A stretch of DNA of 5,104 nt from an uncultured Syntrophobacteraceae bacterium. GTDB lineage: Bacteria; Desulfobacterota; Syntrophobacteria; Syntrophobacterales; Syntrophobacteraceae. Where the stretch lies: the NCBI GenBank assembly GCA_937889795.1, contig CALBZH010000685.1:1-5104 (forward strand). The letters run 5' to 3'. Position 1 is the first letter of the stretch. Each line of letters begins with the position of its first letter. The translations under genes were made by a program, and so were the position numbers. Under the pieces are notes generated by a model. The model had not been told where the DNA came from and searched no databases. It saw only the letters and a program-made list of their open reading frames with translations. Positions 1 through 5,104 of this stretch are shown in pieces.

Positions 1-260
1 TCAACGAAGCCGTCTACTGCCTCTACCACAGTGTGGGGACCAAGGAAGACATCGATACGGTCATGAAGCTCGGCATGAATCACCCCATGGGACCCCTGGC
101 TCTAGCCGACCTGATCGGTCTGGACACGTGCCTTGCCATCATGGAAACCCTTTTCGCCGGCTTCAAGGATTCCAAGTACCGTCCCTGTCCGCTTCTGCGC
201 AAGTACGTCGAGGCGGGGTGGCTTGGGCGCAAGACGGGCCGTGGCTTTTACCAATACTAA
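1..260 (+). CDS. hbd: 3-hydroxybutyryl-CoA dehydrogenase, C-terminal part (5' end cut by window)
   Basis: This is the last 85 codons of a cytosolic NAD(P)-dependent 3-hydroxyacyl-CoA dehydrogenase, which interconverts 3-hydroxybutyryl-CoA and acetoacetyl-CoA in beta-oxidation or butyrate metabolism. The frame is open from base 3 (first residues NEAVYCLY) to the TAA at 258-260. The visible part is the helical C-terminal dimerisation/substrate domain. It has the family-typical block [18 protein letters not shown], then YRPCPLL, and the closing [14 protein letters not shown] that most Hbd proteins end with. Family members are about 280-290 aa, so roughly 200 residues, including the NAD-binding Rossmann fold, lie upstream of the window. 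A GTG at 33 is an internal codon and not the start. The acyl-CoA dehydrogenase gene follows after 31 bases on the same strand, which suggests one operon. The family call is firm; the exact physiological direction (oxidation or synthesis) cannot be read from this fragment. Confidence 0.95.
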   Translation, partial: NEAVYCLYHSVGTKEDIDTVMKLGMNHPMGPLALADLIGLDTCLAIMETLFAGFKDSKYRPCPLLRKYVEAGWLGRKTGRGFYQY

Positions 261-291
261 GAGTCTGGGACCAGTAGAATAGGACGGACAC

Positions 292-1446
292 ATGGATTTT
301 GAACTGACCGAAGAGCAACGCATCATCCAGGAAACCGCGGCCAAGTTCGCCAAACGGGAGCTCGAGCCGGTTGCCGCTGAATTGGACGCCACCAAGAACC
401 GTGACATTCTGAAGGCCAACCTTAAAAAGCTGGCCGAGCTGGGCTTCATGGGTCTCAATGTGGATCCTGAATACGGGGGAACCGGGGCCGGCGCCATGGC
501 TTTCTCGCTTGCCATGACCGAGATCGGCCGGGCATGCGCATCGACGGCCGTGACGACTTCGGTCACCAACATGGTGGCCGAAGTCATCCAGACCGTGGGA
601 AGCGAGGAGCTTAAGCAGAAATACATTCCGCCCCTGTGCAGCGGCGAGTACCCGGCGGGGAGCTTCGGTCTGACCGAGACGTGCGCCGGATCCGACCCGG
701 CGGCCATGCGGACGACCGCCGTGCTCGAAGGCGATGAGTACATCCTGAACGGCGGCAAGATCTTCATCACCAGTGCCGAGTACGCGGGTGTCTTTGTCGT
801 TTGGGCGGTTACCGACAAGGAAGCGAAGAAGGGCAAGGGGATCAGCATTTTCCTGGTCGAACCGTCGTTCCCCGGCTTCATCATCGGCAAAGACGAAACC
901 AAAATGGGGCAGCACGGCTCGTGCACGAACGAGCTGATCTTCGAGAACTGCCGCGTTCCCAAGGAAAACATGCTCGGCAAGCTGAACGACGGCTTCCGCA
1001 TTGCAGCCTCCGAGCTGGGCGGCGGCCGGATCGGCATCGGCTCCATGGCTCTGGGCATCGGCCTGGCCGCCATGGATTTCGCCACCAGCTACGCCAAGGA
1101 GCGCATCCAGTTTGACATGCCCATCGCCAACCAGCAGGCCATCCAGTGGATGATCGCCGACAACTACACCCGCCTCGAAGGCGCTCGGATGCTTCTGATG
1201 AAGGCGGGATGGCTCAAGGATCAGGGGAAGTATTTCGCCAAGGAAGCCTCCATGGCCAAGGTCATGGCCACGGAAGCGGCGAACAAGGCCTGTTACGATG
1301 CCATGCAAACGCTGGGTGGCTATGGCTACACACGGGATTTCCCGATCGAGCGGTACGCGCGGGATGTTCGGATCACGTCCATTTACGAGGGTACGAGCGA
1401 AATCCAGCGGTTGATCATCGCCCGGGAGCTGCTGCGCAATAAGTAG
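292..1446 (+). CDS. Short-chain acyl-CoA dehydrogenase (butyryl-CoA dehydrogenase-like), complete
   Basis: This is a 384-aa FAD enzyme of the acyl-CoA dehydrogenase family, which introduces the alpha,beta double bond into acyl-CoA and passes electrons to ETF. Its length matches bacterial short-chain members. Family signature 1 is seen at residues 126-138 (GLTETCAGSDPAA). Signature 2 is at 339-358 and starts QTLGGYGYTRDFPIE. The catalytic base is Glu366 in IYEGTSEIQR, at the position used by butyryl-CoA dehydrogenases. FITSAEYAG (about 157-165) is the flavin-contacting strand. No signal or membrane segment is seen. The ATG at 292 gives the normal family N-terminus MDFELTEEQ and follows a weak purine-rich site (AGGACGG, 281-287). 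The gene sits 31 bases after hbd, which fits consecutive beta-oxidation steps. Substrate is not settled: butyryl-CoA is the default, but branched-chain or glutaryl-CoA enzymes share these motifs. No ETF gene is in the window, and no clear terminator is seen in the 133 bases after the stop. Confidence 0.95.
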   Translation: MDFELTEEQRIIQETAAKFAKRELEPVAAELDATKNRDILKANLKKLAELGFMGLNVDPEYGGTGAGAMAFSLAMTEIGRACASTAVTTSVTNMVAEVIQTVGSEELKQKYIPPLCSGEYPAGSFGLTETCAGSDPAAMRTTAVLEGDEYILNGGKIFITSAEYAGVFVVWAVTDKEAKKGKGISIFLVEPSFPGFIIGKDETKMGQHGSCTNELIFENCRVPKENMLGKLNDGFRIAASELGGGRIGIGSMALGIGLAAMDFATSYAKERIQFDMPIANQQAIQWMIADNYTRLEGARMLLMKAGWLKDQGKYFAKEASMAKVMATEAANKACYDAMQTLGGYGYTRDFPIERYARDVRITSIYEGTSEIQRLIIARELLRNK

Positions 1447-1566
1447 GGGCGCGGCATCTGCCTGGCGTAATGGATGGATAGGATATCGGTCAGTTACACG
1501 CAGCGTCTTGTTTTTATTGTTTTACTTTGGTAACCGTGTTAAGAGGGCCCTTCAACCCTAACGAGT

Positions 1567-1571
1567 GGAGG
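1567..1571 (+). promoter_or_regulatory. Ribosome binding site of the 55-aa gene
   Basis: GGAGG lies 8 bases before the ATG at 1580. It selects that ATG over the in-frame GTG at 1565, which overlaps the site itself. Confidence 0.75.
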
Positions 1572-1579
1572 GCGCATCA

Positions 1580-1747
1580 ATGATCAAGTTGGAATGCGGA
1601 GGCGACCTTTCGGAGCTGCGCATTCGGACTTTTGAAGGCCTGAATCTGACGGCTTTCCTGGATCATCTGTCCGCATGCGAGCAATGCCGCACATCCGAGA
1701 AGGAATTGATCAAGGAGTTGAATGAGCTCATCGGAGGCGAAAGCTGA
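1580..1747 (+). CDS. Small 55-aa protein with an HxxxCxxC (zinc-finger-like) motif, function unknown
   Basis: I do not recognise a named family. The 55-aa protein begins MIKLECGGDL and ends in a charged, probably helical tail rich in E, K and L (residues 39-51). In the middle His29, Cys33 and Cys36 form H-x3-C-x2-C (HLSACEQC), the spacing of the zinc-binding half-motif in ZAS-type anti-sigma factors; Cys6 is a possible fourth ligand. There is no membrane segment, and the protein is too short to be a complete anti-sigma factor. The start is chosen for the well-spaced GGAGG at 1567. The gene stands 133 bases after the acyl-CoA dehydrogenase stop and is followed by two hairpins, the second a clear terminator, so it forms the end of a transcription unit. 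Whether it has its own promoter is unclear; an AT-rich stretch around 1508-1530 could hold one. That it is real is supported by start site, codon character and terminator; its role is unknown. Confidence 0.75.
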   Translation: MIKLECGGDLSELRIRTFEGLNLTAFLDHLSACEQCRTSEKELIKELNELIGGES

Positions 1748-1755
1748 GGGAGTTG

Positions 1756-1796
1756 CCGCATCGGGGCGGGCTTGAGACGCTGCTGCACCGATGCGG
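1756..1796 (+). other. Perfect 9-bp hairpin after the small gene
   Basis: CCGCATCGG (1756-1764) pairs exactly with CCGATGCGG (1788-1796) around a 23-base loop, starting 8 bases after the TGA of the 55-aa gene. No T-run follows, so it is not an intrinsic terminator alone. It may protect the 3' end of the mRNA or work with the terminator 17 bases downstream. Confidence 0.55.
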
Positions 1797-1812
1797 GTGA
1801 ATCACGATCCCA

Positions 1813-1853
1813 GGGAGCACAAGGCCAGTCAAAGCCGTGTGCTCCCTTTTTTT
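1813..1853 (+). terminator. Rho-independent terminator
   Basis: GGGAGCACA (1813-1821) pairs perfectly with TGTGCTCCC (1838-1846). Inside, after one mismatch, GGC/GCC (1823-1825 / 1834-1836) adds 3 pairs and leaves an 8-base loop. Seven T residues follow directly (1847-1853). It ends the transcript of the 55-aa gene and probably any read-through from hbd and the acyl-CoA dehydrogenase gene, separating that unit from the CRISPR-Cas genes. Confidence 0.92.
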
Positions 1854-1937
1854 GTGCGCTGAGAGGCATTGCCGTTCAAGGTGTTTGAGTGACGCGGCAG
1901 CGCCTCTCGCCGAAGCGCCGCGTGCTCTGCTGCTGGC

Positions 1938-2222
1938 TCACGCCAAGCTTCTCGGAGTATAGAGTTTAGGGGGATACTCTTCTGGTGTCTGCCGGGCCGG
2001 AGCTTTCCAGCGTCGACCTGCAGGGTGTGTAAGGCCAGTCTGAAACTCATCCACGCTCATCGATTTGTCCGTTGGATACTCAACGGTCAACCCGCCGACG
2101 GAATAGAGTACCCCCCGTTCTCCCTTTGCCGTGATCAGCCTTTTGCTCTGCTCTGGAATTGCTGTAATGATCCTGATTTTCAGTAGGTAATTACGCCGCC
2201 GCCGTAACGTCTTGCTGGTAGG
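1938..2222 (-). pseudogene. Possible gene remnant: start-less 94-codon open frame
   Basis: On the minus strand the frame between a stop at 2223-2225 and the TGA at 1938-1940 is open for 94 codons. Its first 53 codons have no ATG, GTG or TTG except a TTG at codon 45; the first ATG is codon 55. The translation of codons 17-53 reads like ordinary protein (pieces such as ITAIPEQSKRLITAKGER and GVLYSVGGLTVEYPTDK). The last part is proline- and arginine-rich and less convincing. I do not recognise a family. It could be the decayed remains of a gene, possibly of a mobile element, or a chance open frame in DNA with few stop codons. Reported at low confidence because nothing else explains this stretch. 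Confidence 0.18.
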
Positions 2223-2531
2223 TTACCGGAACCTCCATCTTGTTCATTCAGCCCAATTTGCCTTGATTTGATGTAAGGACTCGACACGAGGGGATTGAGC
2301 CCGAAGAGCACACAATTCAGGACACACTGGGAAGTGACAATTGACTGCTAGACACTGTGCAGAGTTGAGATGCGAGAAGCCCACGCCTTGCAAGATAAGA
2401 GGATGTCATGTAGGGTCGCTTGACCGTATACTTGCCTATCGGTAATCCAGGGGTATCCATCGATAGTTGTCGGTCCAGTTTGCTCGGCTGGATTTCTTCT
2501 CAGGGGCTGATTCCTTGCTTGCTGTGCTTCC

Positions 2532-2558
2532 ACTCTTTCTCGCTCCTCGCGAAAGAGT
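2532..2558. promoter_or_regulatory. 8-bp perfect inverted repeat upstream of the WYL regulator
   Basis: ACTCTTTC (2532-2539) and GAAAGAGT (2551-2558) are exact reverse complements with an 11-base spacer, 134 bases before the regulator's start. The centre-to-centre geometry (about two helical turns) fits a dimeric repressor site, so it is a candidate operator for the WYL protein itself. It could equally be an RNA hairpin. No T-run follows on the + strand. Confidence 0.3.
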
Positions 2559-2617
2559 CACATGACTGAACGGTGAGATCAAGGGTCGCTGGCAGCCCAC
2601 TTTCTCTTTTTCTGTCG

Positions 2618-2639
2618 GAACGAGAACAGCTTCGTTCTC
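2618..2639. promoter_or_regulatory. Overlapping inverted repeats just upstream of the WYL regulator
   Basis: Two alternative perfect 6-bp pairings overlap here: GAACGA (2618-2623) with TCGTTC (2632-2637), and GAGAAC (2622-2627) with GTTCTC (2634-2639). They lie 54-75 bases before the ATG, in the probable promoter or leader. A candidate operator or leader hairpin, with weak statistical support. Confidence 0.25.
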
Positions 2640-2681
2640 TCTGCCCGAGTAATATGCGTCTCCGTCACAGGCTTTCACGTT

Positions 2682-2690
2682 GGAGGAAGG
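2682..2690 (+). promoter_or_regulatory. Ribosome binding site fixing the WYL regulator start
   Basis: GGAGG at 2682-2686 (continuing AAGG) lies 6 bases before the ATG at 2693. The frame is open upstream to a GTG at 2573, but the 40 extra residues are low-complexity and basic, have no such site, and precede the normal start of the helix-turn-helix domain. So 2693 is preferred. Confidence 0.85.
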
Positions 2691-2692
2691 CG

Positions 2693-3748
2693 ATGAGTAC
2701 TGCGACCCGCTTCCCACCTGGACTCGGTCGACCCTACGAGGAAACCAAGCGGATCGGTCGTGTTTTGGAGCTGATTCAGCTCATCACGATCGGTCCGAAC
2801 CGCTACCGCAGACGTGACCTGGCCGAGCGATTCGAGATCAGTGAGCGTATGATCCAAAAGGATCTGGATCTGATCCGCAACGGCCTCAAGCTCGATCTCT
2901 CGCGATCCATGGAAGGCTACTGGTTCAAGGACCTGCCGCGTCTCCCGGCAGTTGGATTCACCTTTTCGGAAGCCATTTCACTGCTTCTGGCCGTGGAAGC
3001 GGCTGGCAGGATCTCGGGGGTTGAAGTCGCCGACCTGGAAGCCGCCATCGCGCGCATTCGCGGGCTTTTTCCCGCGGAATTCGCCACTCATCTGCGCGGA
3101 GTGAGCAAACCGGCACCCCTCTCGAAGCCAGTGTCGGGATCGCGTCGCGCCCAGATGCTGACCCTCCTCCAGCGCGCCCTGCTGCACCGATGCAAGCTTC
3201 GCATCCGCTACCGCACAAGCTCCAGGGGCGGCGCGGAGAGCCTGCGGGTCGTAAGGCCCTATCATCTGCTGGCTTACGTCCGATCATGGCACCTTATCGC
3301 CTATTGTGAACGGCGCAAGAAGGTTCTGACCTTCAAGGTTGATCGAATCCGGAAAGCGGAGGTTCTGAGCGAGCGGTACGCCATTCCGTCGGATTTCGAC
3401 TTGGAAGACTACCTCGGCCTCGGCTGGGGACTCATGAACGGCCAGGGGGGAGAGCCGGAGGAAGTGGAGCTTCTCTTCGAGCCGGAAGCGGGGCGATGGG
3501 TGAGCGAGGAGCAATGGCACAAGAGCCAGCACACGGAAACCCTGGCGTCCGGGCAGGTCCGCTTCAAGCTGCACCTTCCCATCACGCCCGATTTCGTGAG
3601 CTGGATCCTCTATTACGGGCCTCGCGTTGAAGTCCTGAAGCCGGAAGCCTTGAGGGATCGCGTGGCGGACGAGCACCGCAGGGCCGCCCATCGCTATCAT
3701 CCTGACGCGCCAAGCGCCAACACCCTAACGGGAGGAAATGAAAAATGA
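2693..3748 (+). CDS. WYL-domain transcriptional regulator (HTH-WYL-WCX) heading the cas operon
   Basis: This is a 351-aa cytoplasmic DNA-binding regulator. Residues about 17-75 form a winged helix-turn-helix: RRDLAERFEISERMIQKDL (40-58) is the HTH core, and the GYWF that follows is the wing. A helical linker spans about 80-145. The WYL domain spans about 150-225, with RPYHLLAYVRSWHLIAY leading to FKVDRIRKAEVL. The signature triad reads Trp199-His200-Leu201 in place of W-Y-L. A C-terminal WCX extension (about 257-335) contains WILYYGPRVEVLKPEALR. Length and order match family members such as the WYL regulators of phage-defence loci (BrxR, CapW) and Synechocystis Sll7009, a negative regulator of a CRISPR locus. 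Its stop overlaps the cas6 start by four bases (ATGA), so it is probably translationally coupled to cas6. The context suggests it controls this operon, perhaps by autorepression through the inverted repeats upstream. Whether it represses or activates, and its ligand, cannot be told. Confidence 0.92.
   Translation: MSTATRFPPGLGRPYEETKRIGRVLELIQLITIGPNRYRRRDLAERFEISERMIQKDLDLIRNGLKLDLSRSMEGYWFKDLPRLPAVGFTFSEAISLLLAVEAAGRISGVEVADLEAAIARIRGLFPAEFATHLRGVSKPAPLSKPVSGSRRAQMLTLLQRALLHRCKLRIRYRTSSRGGAESLRVVRPYHLLAYVRSWHLIAYCERRKKVLTFKVDRIRKAEVLSERYAIPSDFDLEDYLGLGWGLMNGQGGEPEEVELLFEPEAGRWVSEEQWHKSQHTETLASGQVRFKLHLPITPDFVSWILYYGPRVEVLKPEALRDRVADEHRRAAHRYHPDAPSANTLTGGNEK
3730..3735 (+). promoter_or_regulatory. 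Ribosome binding site of cas6
   Basis: GGGAGG lies 9 bases before the ATG at 3745, inside the last codons of the WYL gene. An ATG at 3738 is nearer but is in another frame. Confidence 0.8.
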
Positions 3749-4335
3749 TCTCGGAGCCGAAAGTGGACCTTTGCTTCAAGGTCATGGGAGCGAGGCTCCC
3801 CGTGGACCACGGATTCGCCCTCTACGGAGCGCTGAGCCGCGTGCTGCCCTCGGTGCATGAAGAGGAAGGGCTGGGGATCAGGCTCATTCGGGGGCGCTAC
3901 GTCGGAGAGGGCATGCTCGACCTCGCCCCCCACTCGGACCTGGTGCTGCGTATCCCCGTGGGCCGCATCGGGACCTTCCTCGGTCTTTCGGGCAAGGCCC
4001 TCGATGTCCAGGGGTGCAGGCTGTCGGTGGGCGTCCCGGCAACGCGCGCCCTCATCCCGGCGTCCGTCCTCCACTCCCCGCTGGTCACCACCCGCAACGG
4101 CCACGACCAGCCGCGCTTCGAAGCCGAAATGCAGCACCAGATGGAGCGGATCGGAGCCCATGGCCGCCTTTCGATCGCCCGCCGCCGCACCTTCGCCGTC
4201 CACGGCAAACAGGTGGTCGGCTACTCGGTCCTCCTCTCGGAGCTGACCGCCGAGGAGTCCATCGCGGTCCAGGAGCACGGCCTCGGTGGACGCCGCAAAA
4301 TGGGGTGCGGGTTTTTCGAGGCATGGAAGGAGTGA
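3745..4335 (+). CDS. cas6: CRISPR pre-crRNA endoribonuclease Cas6, type I-MYXAN (Cmx6)
   Basis: This 196-aa Cas6 family ribonuclease would cut the CRISPR transcript within each repeat to make crRNAs and may stay bound to the crRNA 3' hairpin in the effector complex. The whole protein matches what I know of the compact Cmx6 family (about 190-200 aa). The N-terminus is DLCFKVMGARLPVDHGFALYGALSR (8-32), then a GIRLIRGRYVGEGMLDL strand region (44-60) and RRRTFAVHGKQVVGYSV (146-162). The C-terminal glycine-rich RNA-contacting loop is HGLGGRRKMGCG (178-189). His22 is a candidate catalytic residue, because Cas6 enzymes usually carry a histidine on the first helix; this is inferred. The start overlaps the WYL stop (ATGA) and has a good ribosome site. 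The gene is very GC-rich (43 of 60 bases on the line 4141-4200), which opens long shadow frames on both strands. cas3 follows directly. Subtype naming follows NCBI family usage; the identification as Cas6 is firm. Confidence 0.93.
   Translation: MISEPKVDLCFKVMGARLPVDHGFALYGALSRVLPSVHEEEGLGIRLIRGRYVGEGMLDLAPHSDLVLRIPVGRIGTFLGLSGKALDVQGCRLSVGVPATRALIPASVLHSPLVTTRNGHDQPRFEAEMQHQMERIGAHGRLSIARRRTFAVHGKQVVGYSVLLSELTAEESIAVQEHGLGGRRKMGCGFFEAWKE
4327..4332 (+). promoter_or_regulatory. Probable ribosome binding site of cas3
   Basis: AAGGAG lies inside the end of cas6, 14 bases before the ATG at 4347. That spacing is longer than usual, so the start of cas3 is less certain than those of its neighbours. 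Confidence 0.45.
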
Positions 4336-4346
4336 GTGGATCCTTT

Positions 4347-5058
4347 ATGAAAAAGCATGAAACCTTGCTGGCAAAAACCAATAAAGCCTCAGAGCAGCTC
4401 TGGCCAGAAATGACACTGGTAGGTCACACTGAACAGGTCTTGAACGCTGCTGTTGTGATCCTGGACATCTTCAGGCAATCAGGGCCTCCCGAGGTAATTG
4501 AAAAGCATTGGCGCCGATTCTCGCAGCTGGTCGTTGTGGCAGCTGGGCTCCATGACATCGGTAAAGCCACGAACGTGTTTCAGGGCATGTTGACTGGTGA
4601 CAATCTGCTGAGGAGAAAGATGCACCCTGTGCGTCATGAGGTTTTAAGTGCATTGCTCATAGCACACATGGAGAATCCTCTGGCAGCCTGGTTGCGCACA
4701 GCGCTACGGAACTGGGGAGAGAACTTCCATTGGGCCGTCAGTTGGGTGGCCGGCGGACACCACCTGAAACTACACAGAGACCAACCACACCTCAAGAAGG
4801 CAACAGATAGGCTGGTCAGGCTGCAGGGGGTCCCAAGGGAATATGTTTTCATGGGGGCTCATCCAGACCTAAGGGATATTGTTGGACTCACGGCAAAGTG
4901 GGGCCAACTCGAAGCAGATCTCCCAGAACTCTCCGATATCAGCATCTCACTGGATGAATTCGATGACGCAGGTCCATCCTTAGGCCTTATTGTAGATGGC
5001 TATGTCGAGCGTTCAGTGCAGCTCTCCTCAATCCTCTCTGAAGAGGAATCGGTTACCT
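4347..5058 (+). CDS. cas3: Cas3 HD nuclease domain, 3' end lost at the contig end
   Basis: This is the N-terminal HD domain of the type I CRISPR nuclease that degrades DNA marked by Cascade. Counted from ATG 4347, the metal-binding residues appear in order: His27 (LVGHTEQV), His69-Asp70 (AAGLHDIGK), His97 (PVRHEVLS) and His138-His139 (AGGHHLKLH). These are the H...HD...H...HH pattern of Cas3'' and Cas3. 237 codons are present; a full Cas3 with its helicase is usually 700-900 aa. The TAG at 5058-5060 is formed by adapter sequence, so the true protein continues and it cannot be told whether the helicase is fused or separate. The start is uncertain: ATG 4323 (overlapping cas6) and GTG 4332 are in frame. 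4347 is preferred because the HD domain needs nothing earlier and AAGGAG precedes it. The open frame extending back to 4014 lies over cas6 and is not coding. Base composition is markedly lower in GC than cas6. Confidence 0.9.
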
Positions 5059-5104
5059 AGATCGGAAGAGCACACGTCTGAACTCCAGTCACGAGTGGAT
5101 ATCT
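5059..5104 (+). other. Illumina TruSeq index adapter, not genomic DNA
   Basis: The window ends in the standard TruSeq read-1 adapter. AGATCGGAAGAGC begins at 5059 and the constant part runs to CCAGTCAC at 5092. A six-base index GAGTGG follows (5093-5098), then AT and ATCT, the start of the flow-cell end of the same oligonucleotide. From memory GAGTGG followed by AT is TruSeq index 23. The first A is the A-tail junction, so genomic sequence ends at 5058. This is untrimmed adapter carried into the assembly. Confidence 0.98.

Larger units (their letters stand above)
1854..2692. other. 839-base intergenic region without a convincing gene
   Basis: No frame on either strand combines a good ribosome site, coding character and a recognisable protein. 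The stretch between 2050 and 2560 looks visibly more AT-rich than the flanking genes. It contains a start-less minus-strand open frame (1938-2222), short inverted repeats at 2532-2558 and 2618-2639, and a weak 6-bp pair CTATCG/CGATAG (2436-2441 / 2461-2466). No tRNA, CRISPR repeat, insertion-sequence end or riboswitch was recognised. It must hold the promoter of the regulator-cas operon, but I cannot place convincing -35/-10 boxes. TAATAT at about 2651 is the best -10-like hexamer, and it has no matching -35. Confidence 0.7.

Noticed and set aside
163..1308. Long minus-strand open frame opposite the acyl-CoA dehydrogenase
   Set aside because: It is a mirror of a strongly conserved enzyme gene in GC-rich DNA; the composition is histidine/glycine-rich with no domain.
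1780..1794. 15-base repeat CTGCTGCACCGATGC shared with 3179-3193
   Set aside because: One copy is in the hairpin after the small gene and the other is inside WYL coding sequence; there is no further similarity or third copy, so it is not a CRISPR repeat or mobile-element end.
1940..2024. ACGCCAAGCTT (1940-1950) and GTCGACCTGCAGG (2012-2024) resemble pieces of the pUC polylinker
   Set aside because: They are in opposite relative orientation, 61 bases apart, and flanking bases do not match the vector. Chance restriction-site strings are more likely, although an adapter-contaminated contig makes a vector screen worthwhile.
2303..2313. GAAGAGCACAC also occurs in the adapter, suggesting an internal adapter copy
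   Set aside because: The match is only 11 bases and the flanks on both sides differ from the adapter.
2370..2423. 17-codon ORF upstream of the cas operon, a possible counterpart of the small DevI gene of Myxococcus
   Set aside because: No proper ribosome site, much shorter than DevI, and no recognisable similarity.
2348..2533. 61-codon minus-strand ORF starting with GTG
   Set aside because: No ribosome site at the GTG, no recognised family and no partner gene; it is as likely chance as coding.
4014..4346. Upstream extension of the cas3 frame back to 4014
   Set aside because: It lies over cas6 in another frame, is arginine- and proline-rich as GC-rich shadows are, and has no relation to the Cas3 N-terminus.

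Overview
The window is a bacterial contig end. It carries the tail of a fatty-acid/butyrate metabolism operon, an unusual intergenic stretch, and the first genes of a type I CRISPR-Cas operon of the I-MYXAN subtype. High-GC coding, strong GGAGG ribosome sites, an Hbd/acyl-CoA dehydrogenase pair and a Myxococcus-type Cas6 together suggest an anaerobic member of the former Deltaproteobacteria (Desulfobacterota, e.g. a sulfate-reducing or syntrophic lineage). This placement is inferred from protein style, not shown by any marker gene.

Layout, all genes on the + strand. Bases 1-260 are the last 85 codons of a 3-hydroxybutyryl-CoA dehydrogenase. After 31 bases comes a complete 384-aa acyl-CoA dehydrogenase (292-1446). 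A 55-aa unknown protein with an H-x3-C-x2-C motif follows (1580-1747), then a perfect 9-bp hairpin (1756-1796) and a textbook rho-independent terminator (1813-1853). Bases 1854-2692 hold no convincing gene. They contain a 94-codon start-less open frame on the minus strand and some inverted repeats just ahead of the next gene. From 2693 a tightly packed operon begins: a WYL-domain transcriptional regulator (2693-3748), cas6 of the I-MYXAN type (3745-4335, ATGA overlap) and the HD nuclease domain of cas3 (from 4347).

The last 46 bases (5059-5104) are not genomic. They match the Illumina TruSeq index adapter (constant part, a GAGTGG index and following bases). The apparent TAG stop of cas3 at 5058-5060 is made by the adapter, so the gene is cut by the contig end, not by a mutation.

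Functionally, the first two genes act on successive four-carbon/short-chain acyl-CoA intermediates of beta-oxidation. The regulator, Cas6 and Cas3 would respectively control the locus, cut the CRISPR transcript and degrade targeted DNA. The Cascade genes, adaptation genes and repeat array are expected beyond the contig end; none is visible here.
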